DNA of 6,056 nucleotides from Verrucomicrobiota bacterium (GTDB lineage Bacteria > Verrucomicrobiota > Kiritimatiellia > JAAZAB01): the NCBI GenBank assembly GCA_018896395.1, contig JAHIMN010000265.1, positions 1 to 6,056 of the forward strand. Direction: 5' to 3'. Both the position numbers and the translations under genes were made by a program. Shown piece after piece: positions 1 to 5,187 of the stretch. Each line of letters opens with the position of its first letter. The stretch's first letter is position 1. The notes below the pieces were generated by a model, which was not told the DNA's origin, ran no database searches, and was given only the letters and a program-made list of their open reading frames with translations.

Positions 1-681
1 GCCATCATCATGGACGGCAATGGGCGCTGGGCAAAACAGCACGGAGTGCCCCGCCTGAAGGGCCACGAGGAAGGCACGCAATCGGTGGAAGCCGTCCTGC
101 GCGCGTGCAAGCAGGCCGGCATCCAGTACCTGACCCTGTACGCGTTCAGCACCGAGAACTGGGTGCGCCCTCCCTCGGAAATCAAAGGCCTGATGCGAAT
201 CCTGGCACAGTTTCTTAAAACCCGCAAGACCGACATGCTCCAGGAAAAAATCCGATTGCGCGCCATCGGTCGCCTGCACGACCTGCCCCGACCGGTGCGC
301 AACGAACTCCAGCGCGTCATGAAGGCCACGGAACATTTTACCCAGCGCCAGCTGATCCTGGCCTTGAGCTATGGCGGTCGGGATGAAATCACCCAGGCCA
401 TCCGCGCCATCGCCCGGCGTGTCCAGGACGGCAAGTTGGCCGTCCGGGATATTGACGAGGCCCTGGTCGCCCGTCACCTGTTTACGCCCGATGTCCCGGA
501 CCCCGACTTGCTGATCCGGACCAGCGGCGAGATGCGGCTCAGCAATTTTATGTTATGGCAAACGTCCTATACCGAACTTTATATCACGGAAACGCTCTGG
601 CCCGATTTCCGCGAAGACGCTTTTGCCGAGGCCTTGGCAACCTACGCCCGCCGACAGCGGCGCTTCGGTCAGGTCAGTTAA
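1..681 (+). CDS. uppS: Undecaprenyl diphosphate synthase (cis-prenyltransferase), 5' end outside window
   Basis: Condenses isopentenyl diphosphate units onto farnesyl diphosphate in the cis configuration to give undecaprenyl diphosphate, the lipid carrier for peptidoglycan and other envelope polymers; acts at the cytoplasmic membrane. The frame is open from base 1 (Ala-Ile-Ile before the Met at 10-12). In this family the motif AIIMDGNGRWA lies a little inside the true N-terminus, so the gene starts upstream and only roughly 15-25 residues should be missing. Visible hallmarks are MDGNGRWA with the catalytic/Mg-binding Asp (codon 13-15), the YAFSTENW block (about 139-162), the ALSYGGRDEI block (about 361-390), and the C-terminal LLIRTSGEMRLSNFMLWQ and YTELYITETLWPDF blocks. 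The stop is 16 bases before cdsA, consistent with one operon. Identity is secure from motifs and context. Confidence 0.96.
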   Translation, partial: AIIMDGNGRWAKQHGVPRLKGHEEGTQSVEAVLRACKQAGIQYLTLYAFSTENWVRPPSEIKGLMRILAQFLKTRKTDMLQEKIRLRAIGRLHDLPRPVRNELQRVMKATEHFTQRQLILALSYGGRDEITQAIRAIARRVQDGKLAVRDIDEALVARHLFTPDVPDPDLLIRTSGEMRLSNFMLWQTSYTELYITETLWPDFREDAFAEALATYARRQRRFGQVS

Positions 682-697
682 CTGGCAAGGAATTGGT

Positions 698-1576
698 ATG
701 ACGGGATTGAACAAACGCATCACGAGCGGACTGTGCCTCGGAACGGCCTGCCTGCTGGTCGCCAACTGGGCGCCATCCCTCAGTATCTGTGCACTGCTTT
801 GTGCCGTAGCGACCATTGCGGTGCTGGAATTCTACCAATTGCTCGATGCCATGGTAATCCCCAGTTTTCGAATCATGGGCGTCGTCGCCAGTATCCTGCT
901 GATCGCCGGGACCTGGCTCTCGTTCACCTTGAAAACTGCGGCGCTGGCCGGCGAGCATGAGGTGATCATTTTATTCGTCACCATCATTGCGATTCTCATT
1001 CGGCAGTTTCCGCAGAAAAACAACGACCAGCCCCTGGCCACCATGGCCTGTACGCTGTTAGGTATTCTGTATGTGCCGTTCCTGTTCAACTATTTCACCA
1101 AGCTGGCCTTTACCTGGGAATGCCCATCCTGGCTGAACCCTATCGGACCAACGGGCCGCTGGCTGGTGTTTTATTTGATCGCGGTCGTCAAGAGCACGGA
1201 TATCGGCGCCTTCGTCATCGGCAGTCGGCTGGGACGGCACAAACTGATTCCGCGCATTTCGCCGGGTAAAACCTGGGAAGGATTTATCGGCGGCGTGGCG
1301 GTCGGGTTGCTGGTCAGCCTATGCGTATACTTCCTGACCGGCGGACATTTTGGCGTTATCACCATGCGCATTTATGACGCCGTTCTCCTTGGGATTCTGT
1401 TGCCGGTCATGGGCACGGTGGGCGACTTGACCGAATCCATGCTCAAGCGCGCCGCGAACAGCAAGGATGCCGGCCGGATTATACCCGGCATGGGTGGCAT
1501 GTTGGATGTGATGGACAGCCTCCTGTTTGGCGCGCCGGCACTGTACATGTACATCAAAATTCTGCTGGCGTTTTAA
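698..1576 (+). CDS. cdsA: Phosphatidate cytidylyltransferase (CDP-diglyceride synthase)
   Basis: Converts phosphatidic acid and CTP to CDP-diacylglycerol, the precursor of the main phospholipids, in the inner membrane. The 292-residue product is a polytopic membrane protein with several long hydrophobic stretches. It has the conserved STDIGAFVIGSRLGRHKL and SPGKTWEGFIGG blocks (the latter near residues 188-199) and a C-terminal signature starting SMLKRAANSKDAG (247-259). The signature continues PGMGGMLDVMDS (263-274): the usual His is Met265 and the usual Arg after Asp270 is Val271. I chose the ATG at 698 because AAGGA at 687-691 lies six bases upstream and the protein then starts MTGLNKRITSG, as in relatives. 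A start at 623 would overlap uppS and add an unrelated-looking N-terminus. The stop codon overlaps the dxr start by one base (TAATG). Confidence 0.95.
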   Translation: MTGLNKRITSGLCLGTACLLVANWAPSLSICALLCAVATIAVLEFYQLLDAMVIPSFRIMGVVASILLIAGTWLSFTLKTAALAGEHEVIILFVTIIAILIRQFPQKNNDQPLATMACTLLGILYVPFLFNYFTKLAFTWECPSWLNPIGPTGRWLVFYLIAVVKSTDIGAFVIGSRLGRHKLIPRISPGKTWEGFIGGVAVGLLVSLCVYFLTGGHFGVITMRIYDAVLLGILLPVMGTVGDLTESMLKRAANSKDAGRIIPGMGGMLDVMDSLLFGAPALYMYIKILLAF

Positions 1577-2739
1577 TGAGCAATACCCCCAAGAATATCG
1601 TCATCCTGGGCAGTACCGGCTCCATCGGGGAAAGCGCACTGCGCGTGGTGGCAGCGTTTCCGGACCGGTTCCGGATCATCGGCCTGGCGGCCCAAACCAA
1701 GGTGGAGCGCCTGTTGGAACAGGCACGGCTTTTTTCTGTTGAGCGCGTGGCCGTGGCCGATTGCGAAGCGGCGCGGCGCGCCACGCAACTGGCCCCGGCA
1801 GGCCTGGCGGTGCTTGCCGGGCCGGAAGGCCTGGAGGAGTTGGCCGTGCAGGAGGCCGCCGATATTGTGCTCGTGGCCGTCGTGGGCATGGCGGGCTTAA
1901 GTCCCGTGCTGGCGGCCCTGCGCCGGGGCACGGACGTGGCGCTGGCCACAAAGGAAGTCCTGGTGGCGGCCGGTCAAAAAGTCATTGCTGCCAGCCGCGC
2001 CTCGGGCGCACGGATTTTGCCGGTAGACAGCGAACACAGCGCCATCTTTCAGTGCCTGGGCAACCAGGGCGCGGATCGCGTGCGCCGCCTCATGTTGACC
2101 GCCTCAGGTGGGCCGTTCGCGCATAACCCGCGCCTGGACCTGGAAAAAGTAACCGTGGCCGAAGCCCTGAAGCATCCCCGCTGGAATATGGGCCGCAAGG
2201 TGACGGTGGATTCGGCCACCATGATGAACAAAGGACTGGAAATCATCGAAGCCCACTGGCTATTCGGCGTGCCCTTCGACCGCATCGAGGTTGTGATTCA
2301 CCCGGAAAGCATCGTGCATTCCATGGTCGAATTTCAGGACGGGAATGTTCTGGCCCAGCTCAGTGTTTCCGATATGCGCTTTGCCATCCAGTTGGCACTC
2401 ACCTGGCCGGAACGCCTGGATGGTGGATTGCCGGCCCTCGATCTGGCGCGGCTCGGGACGCTTCATTTTTCGGTGCCGGACGAGGCGCGTTTTCCCTGCC
2501 TGCGCCTGGCCCGCGCGGCGGCCCGGGTGGGCGGCAGCATGCCGGTCATCCTGAACGCGGCCAACGAGGTGGCCGTCCAGGAATTTTTAAATAACAAACT
2601 GTCCTTCCCCGGCATCTGGCGCACAGTGGAACAAGTGCTGGGCCGGCATACCGCGCTGGCCGACCCGGACTTGCCCGATATTCTGGCGGCCGATCGCTGG
2701 GCGCGCGAGGAAGCCGGGCGGCTGATCTGGAAGAAATAA
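1576..2739 (+). CDS. dxr: 1-deoxy-D-xylulose 5-phosphate reductoisomerase
   Basis: Rearranges and reduces 1-deoxy-D-xylulose 5-phosphate to 2-C-methyl-D-erythritol 4-phosphate with NADPH, the first committed step of the MEP isoprenoid pathway, in the cytosol (also named ispC). The 387-residue length is normal for the family. The NADPH-binding loop GSTGSIG is at residues 12-18 and the ATKEVLVAAG block lies mid-domain. Metal ligands are visible as Asp151 and Glu153 in PVDSEHSA and Glu222 in NKGLE, preceded by the TVDSATMMNKG block. The flexible-loop region KHPRWNMG and the IHPESIVHSMVEF motif are present, followed by the usual C-terminal helical domain. The start ATG shares its A with the cdsA stop, indicating translational coupling. 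It supplies the precursor pathway used by UppS two genes upstream. No anomalies seen. Confidence 0.97.
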   Translation: MSNTPKNIVILGSTGSIGESALRVVAAFPDRFRIIGLAAQTKVERLLEQARLFSVERVAVADCEAARRATQLAPAGLAVLAGPEGLEELAVQEAADIVLVAVVGMAGLSPVLAALRRGTDVALATKEVLVAAGQKVIAASRASGARILPVDSEHSAIFQCLGNQGADRVRRLMLTASGGPFAHNPRLDLEKVTVAEALKHPRWNMGRKVTVDSATMMNKGLEIIEAHWLFGVPFDRIEVVIHPESIVHSMVEFQDGNVLAQLSVSDMRFAIQLALTWPERLDGGLPALDLARLGTLHFSVPDEARFPCLRLARAAARVGGSMPVILNAANEVAVQEFLNNKLSFPGIWRTVEQVLGRHTALADPDLPDILAADRWAREEAGRLIWKK

Positions 2740-2740
2740 C

Positions 2741-2833
2741 TTGAAGGGTTGAGGAGAGTTCAGCGGTTCACGGTTCAACGGTTGAAGAGGGGGCACGGTT
2801 AAGAGGTTCAACAGTTCAAGGGTTAAGAAGGTT
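2741..2833 (+). repeat. Left array of CARCGGTT-like 7-8 base units
   Basis: Starting one base after the dxr stop codon there are about ten imperfect units ending in GTT: gaagggtt (2743-2750), agagtt (to 2760), cagcggtt (2761-2768), cacggtt (2769-2775), caacggtt (2776-2783), then after a purine-rich gap cacggtt (2794-2800), aagaggtt (2801-2808), caacagtt (2809-2816), caagggtt (2817-2824) and aagaaggtt (2825-2833). The block 2761-2783 is the best-preserved core. The units are reverse complements of those in the array at 3222-3283 on the other side of the four-helix-bundle gene. There is also a local palindrome, ttcaacggttgaa (2774-2786). The array is read directly from sequence; its function is unknown. 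Confidence 0.85.
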
Positions 2834-2845
2834 GGGAGAAAAATA
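2834..2845 (+). promoter_or_regulatory. Shine-Dalgarno-like GGGAG and ATA at the family start position
   Basis: GGGAG (2834-2838) precedes an ATA codon at 2843-2845 by four bases. The ATA is at the position where members of this family have their initiator Met (MKIERF-type N-terminus). No ATG, GTG or TTG occurs in this frame from the upstream stop (2783-2785) until TTG at 2882. The spacing is shorter than ideal, so this is a tentative start. Confidence 0.4.
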
Positions 2846-3217
2846 AAAATCGAGCGTTTCAAAGATATCGAGGCATGGCAGTTGGCACGAGAGCTGACAC
2901 GCAAGGTTTACTGTCTGACCAAGAAAAACGGCTTTGAGAAGGATTATGGACTGAAACGACAAATTCAGGAAGCTGCGGGATCGGCAATGCACAATATTGC
3001 CGAAGGCTTTGACTCCGAAACCAACGCCGAGTTCGTCAGATTCCTGCGATACGCGAAGCGCTCATGCACGGAGGTGCAAAGTGAGCTTTATGTCGCTTTG
3101 GATGAGGAGTACCTTTCCGAGGCAGAATTCCAGGATGTCTACGAACAGGCCAGACGCACTCGTGCAGCCGTTCGCGGATTCATCAACTACCTTAGAAGGT
3201 CAAAACGCGTGAGCTAA
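2843..3217 (+). CDS. Four-helix-bundle protein, 23S rRNA intervening-sequence (S23) family
   Basis: A small cytosolic all-helical protein of the family first seen in intervening sequences of some 23S rRNA genes; relatives form pentameric four-helix bundles and one branch (Avd) assists diversity-generating retroelements. The function of stand-alone copies is not established. From the ATA at 2843 the product is 124 residues, the usual family size: an N-terminal (I/M)KIERFKDIEAWQLAREL helix, a tract resembling FGLxxQIRRAA, the hallmark NIAEGF (residues 51-56), a third helix with EFVRFLRYAKRSCTEVQSEL, and a basic C-terminus. With canonical codons the first start is TTG at 2882, which removes 13 residues of the first conserved helix including the Trp. 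The gene lies between dxr and rseP and is bracketed by oppositely oriented repeat arrays, with no reverse transcriptase or variable repeat nearby. Family assignment is firm; the start is uncertain. Confidence 0.88.
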   Translation: MKIERFKDIEAWQLARELTRKVYCLTKKNGFEKDYGLKRQIQEAAGSAMHNIAEGFDSETNAEFVRFLRYAKRSCTEVQSELYVALDEEYLSEAEFQDVYEQARRTRAAVRGFINYLRRSKRVS

Positions 3218-3221
3218 AACC

Positions 3222-3283
3222 AACCGCTGAACCATTGAACCGTGAACCGTTGAGTTTTTGAACCGCTGAACCGTGAACCATTG
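3222..3283 (-). repeat. Right array: eight contiguous AACCRYTG-like units, inverted relative to the left array
   Basis: Five bases after the four-helix-bundle stop codon, 62 bases are tiled without gaps by units of 8 or 7 bases: aaccgctg, aaccattg, aaccgtg, aaccgttg, a decayed agtttttg, aaccgctg, aaccgtg, aaccattg. Read on the - strand the units are CAGCGGTT, CAATGGTT, CACGGTT and CAACGGTT, the same vocabulary as the left array. The - strand of 3230-3252 matches 2761-2783 at 21 of 23 bases. The array ends 14 bases before the rseP start codon, leaving only the rseP ribosome binding site outside it. Confidence 0.88.
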
Positions 3284-3297
3284 CTAAAAAGGACCCT

Positions 3298-4788
3298 ATG
3301 ATTTTCCATGGCATTTATGTAACCGTGATCGTGTTGCTCTTGTTCGGCGTATCGATCTTTGCCCATGAACTGGGACACTTTATCACCGCCCGCCTGTTCG
3401 GCATGGTTGTGGAAGTCTTCTCGTTAGGTTTCGGACCATCCATCTGGAAAAAGAAATATCGCGGCACCCTGTACAAGATCGGTATTTTCCCCATTGGCGG
3501 GTACGTGGCCCTACCCCAGATGGATCCGACTGAGGCCTTGCCGACCGTGAAGCCGAAACAAACCGATGTTACCGCAGGGACACCGGCCAATGAACCGGCG
3601 ACACCGCCGCCTAAACCCCTGCCCGCGGTGGCGCCCTGGAAAAAAATCGTCGTGGCGGCGGCCGGCGCCGCCGGCAATATGGTTTTGGCCGTGATCATCG
3701 CCTGGATTGTCTATTTGGGCGGCAAGCCATCCACACCGGGCGAGCGTTGCGCCGTTATTGGTTTTGTGGACACCAATTCGGTTGCCTACACCAGCGGCAT
3801 GCGGATCGGCGATGAAATTCTCGCCGTGAATGATGTCCCGGTTACAACGTGGAACAATGTCATCCAGGAAAATGCGCGCTTTGAAACCGTCCGCTTCGCC
3901 GTCCGAACACCTATCGGCACCAATATGATCACGGTGCCGACGGAAAAGAACGCGCTGGGTTTCCGGATGGTGAAAGGCCTGCGCGAAGTCTCGCTATGTA
4001 AAGTCATGGCCGTCGAGGCGAAGTCCAGCGCGGCCCAGGCCGGCGTTCATCCGGAGGACGTCATTGCAAGGTTTAACGACGTAACCGTGCTCAGCGTGGA
4101 GCACCTGATATCGCTCGTGTCCGCGCGGCCGGACACTCCCACCCCGCTTGCCGTGGAACGCGGCGGTGAAATCCTAACCCTCACCGTTTCGCCGCAGCTT
4201 GACCCGGCCCTGGGTCGCGCGCGGATCGGCATCCGCTTCGACCCGATGGCCGTGGATTACGATCAGGTGGTTCACATCCCGCCCAGCGTTCAACTGAAAA
4301 ACCATGCCACCATGATCCTCCGGGTGGTCCGTGCGCTTGTTTCGAAGGAAGCCCGGCACACGGTCGAGGGACTCGGCGGTCCGCCCATGATTCTTTACAT
4401 GATCCAGGATGCCGTGCGCAAAGGCATAATGATCGCCCTGTGGTTCATGTGCTTCCTTAACGTGAACCTGGCCATCATCAACCTCCTGCCGATCCCGGTT
4501 CTCGACGGGGGGCACATCATGTTTTCCCTGTGGGAGCTGGTAACCCGGCGTCCAATTCACCCGAAACTGATTGCCTGGATTCACCAGGTTTTCTTTTTCC
4601 TGTTTATCGCGGCGATCATTCTGCTCTCGGGTCGTGATTTTCAGCGGCTCTATCAACTCCGCCAGCTATCGAAAACGGTTGCCCGTCATATGGCCGTCAC
4701 TAACGCGGTCACCAATGCGGCGACCGGCGCCGAGACCAACGCGACCGCCGTTCCGGAGGCCGTCACCAACGAACCGGCGGAGCCGTAA
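3298..4788 (+). CDS. rseP: RIP metalloprotease RseP (site-2 protease) with two PDZ domains
   Basis: A zinc intramembrane protease of the cytoplasmic membrane that cleaves anti-sigma factors and other transmembrane substrates after a first cut by a site-1 protease. The 496-residue product has HELGH (residues 23-27) in its first membrane segment, the GGYV loop (67-70), a second membrane segment (about 117-141), tandem PDZ-like domains (about 150-230 and 233-312), and a third segment (about 376-397). The third zinc ligand is in NLLPIPVLDGGH (395-406, Asp403), followed by a fourth segment (about 429-444). Oddities: a Pro/Thr-rich stretch at about 78-112, AGAAGN where many relatives have AGPxxN, and a C-terminal tail rich in VTNA-like repeats. 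Start: ATG at 3298 with AAGGA at 3289-3293. It is last in the envelope operon but separated from dxr by the four-helix-bundle unit. Confidence 0.96.
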   Translation: MIFHGIYVTVIVLLLFGVSIFAHELGHFITARLFGMVVEVFSLGFGPSIWKKKYRGTLYKIGIFPIGGYVALPQMDPTEALPTVKPKQTDVTAGTPANEPATPPPKPLPAVAPWKKIVVAAAGAAGNMVLAVIIAWIVYLGGKPSTPGERCAVIGFVDTNSVAYTSGMRIGDEILAVNDVPVTTWNNVIQENARFETVRFAVRTPIGTNMITVPTEKNALGFRMVKGLREVSLCKVMAVEAKSSAAQAGVHPEDVIARFNDVTVLSVEHLISLVSARPDTPTPLAVERGGEILTLTVSPQLDPALGRARIGIRFDPMAVDYDQVVHIPPSVQLKNHATMILRVVRALVSKEARHTVEGLGGPPMILYMIQDAVRKGIMIALWFMCFLNVNLAIINLLPIPVLDGGHIMFSLWELVTRRPIHPKLIAWIHQVFFFLFIAAIILLSGRDFQRLYQLRQLSKTVARHMAVTNAVTNAATGAETNATAVPEAVTNEPAEP

Positions 4789-4821
4789 ACCCGACGGCGG
4801 GAATGCGCGCATTGGCTTGGC

Positions 4822-4941
4822 ATGCGGGCCGGTTCGGCGGTGGGCTACCAGATCAAGCGGGCGGGATTCGTGCTTAAAACCGATGCAAGACTGGCCCGGA
4901 GAGTGGCGCGTCTGGAATCGCAATGGAAGGCGGTTCAATGA
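4822..4941 (+). CDS. Possible 39-residue reading frame in the rseP frame; may be a remnant
   Basis: An ATG at 4822 opens 39 codons ending at the TGA 4939-4941, giving a basic peptide (MRAGSAVGYQIKRAG start, VARLESQWKAVQ end). It is in the same frame as rseP, and no stop lies between the rseP TAA (4786-4788) and this frame's end, so it could be an rseP-distal exten­sion cut off by a new stop, the tail of a decayed gene, or chance. I see no clear Shine-Dalgarno sequence and recognise no family. Confidence 0.2.
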   Translation: MRAGSAVGYQIKRAGFVLKTDARLARRVARLESQWKAVQ

Positions 4942-4960
4942 CCTTATTGCTTATTTGCAG

Positions 4961-5046
4961 GACTGACCCCTGAATCCCCAAGAATGTTCAGCTCGCAAAA
5001 CAGAGAATGAAATAGCATGTCGAATCGGGTAGCCGGAGACTGACCC
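4961..5046 (+). repeat. Direct repeat GACTGACCC, two copies
   Basis: GACTGACCC occurs at 4961-4969 (within aggactgacccctg) and at 5038-5046 (within agactgacccagta), 77 bases apart. From memory, AGGACTGACCCC-like strings often lie near REP-type elements and their transposases; no transposase gene is present here, so at most this is a remnant. Confidence 0.4.
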
Positions 5047-5065
5047 AGTAGGCCAGCCTCCGGCT
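5031..5065. repeat. Imperfect hairpin AGCCGGAG ... CTCCGGCT
   Basis: Perfect 8-base arms (5031-5038 and 5058-5065) enclose a further helix CTG/CAG (5040-5042 with 5054-5056) and CC/GG (5044-5045 with 5051-5052), separated by two A.C mismatches and closed by the loop CAGTA. The layered pairing suggests a real structured element. It is not followed by a T run. Confidence 0.6.
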
Positions 5066-5075
5066 CCCACACCAT

Positions 5076-5123
5076 CGCTTGCAGTTTACGTTTTGCCCGT
5101 CCGGGCAAAACGAAACTGAAGCG
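5076..5123. repeat. Long hairpin with two bulged bases
   Basis: The arms pair as cgctt (5076-5080), cagttt (5082-5087) and cgttttgcccg (5089-5099) with cgggcaaaacg (5102-5112), aaactg (5113-5118) and aagcg (5119-5123). That is 22 perfect base pairs broken only by single unpaired bases G5081 and A5088 on the left arm. The apex is two bases, so the last pair probably opens. There is no T run on either side, so it does not look like an intrinsic terminator. It lies just upstream of the vapBC promoter region. Confidence 0.75.
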
Positions 5124-5149
5124 TGACGTTCGGCCACACGAAAAAAAGG

Positions 5150-5179
5150 TTGACGCCACACATCGGAGTGTGTCATAGT
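5150..5179 (+). promoter_or_regulatory. Candidate vapBC promoter (TTGACG / CATAGT)
   Basis: TTGACG (5150-5155) matches five of six bases of the sigma-70 -35 consensus, and CATAGT (5174-5179) matches four of six of the -10 with an 18-base spacer. Transcription would then begin near 5186, at the GGAGG run. This is by-eye evidence only. Confidence 0.45.
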
Positions 5180-5187
5180 ATGTGTGG
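5156..5187. promoter_or_regulatory. Operator-like inverted repeat overlapping the vapBC promoter
   Basis: ccacacat (5156-5163) and atgtgtgg (5180-5187) are perfect inverted 8-base arms separated by 16 bases, covering the spacer and -10 of the candidate promoter. VapB-VapC complexes usually repress their own operon by binding such palindromes, so this is a plausible autoregulatory site. Binding is inferred. Confidence 0.5.

Larger units (their letters stand above)
2764..3249. repeat. Inverted repeat arms bracketing the four-helix-bundle gene
   Basis: Bases 2764-2783 and 3230-3249 are inverted copies with 19 of 20 matching positions; the difference is at 3234. They could pair in a transcript as a long stem with the four-helix-bundle gene in the loop. 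Several other unit pairs between the arrays could also pair, so the exact fold is not unique. Confidence 0.75.
4789..5149. other. Gene-poor spacer between rseP and the vapBC pair
   Basis: I see no convincing gene here. The first part (4789-4941) stays GC-rich and coding-like; the later part contains repeats and hairpins listed separately. There is no hairpin followed by a T run after rseP, so no intrinsic terminator can be assigned by eye. The reading frame that ends at 4966 is mostly the out-of-frame shadow of rseP. Confidence 0.6.

Noticed and set aside
623..697. Earlier in-frame ATG for cdsA
   Set aside because: It would overlap uppS by 59 bases and add residues with no hydrophobic or family-like character, while the ATG at 698 has a good ribosome binding site.
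1554..1949. 131-codon reading frame on the - strand opposite dxr
   Set aside because: It is antisense to a clear, full-length dxr, has low-complexity Ala/Arg/Ser composition and matches no family; a GC-rich shadow frame.
2843..3217. Accessory protein (Avd) of a diversity-generating retroelement
   Set aside because: Same fold class, but there is no reverse transcriptase and no template/variable repeat pair in the window.
2741..3283. CRISPR array
   Set aside because: Units are 7-8 bases, directly tandem and without unique spacers, and no cas gene is present.
4174..4656. 160-codon reading frame on the - strand opposite rseP
   Set aside because: It lies opposite conserved rseP coding sequence and shows no recognisable domain; explained by codon bias on the + strand.
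5031..5123. Integron attC site upstream of vapBC
   Set aside because: The hairpins have bulges, but the required GTTRRRY and RYYYAAC core sites are not found in the expected positions, and no integrase is present.
5123..5179. Earlier in-frame ATG for vapB
   Set aside because: It lies inside the long hairpin, upstream of the candidate promoter, and encodes residues outside the family domain.
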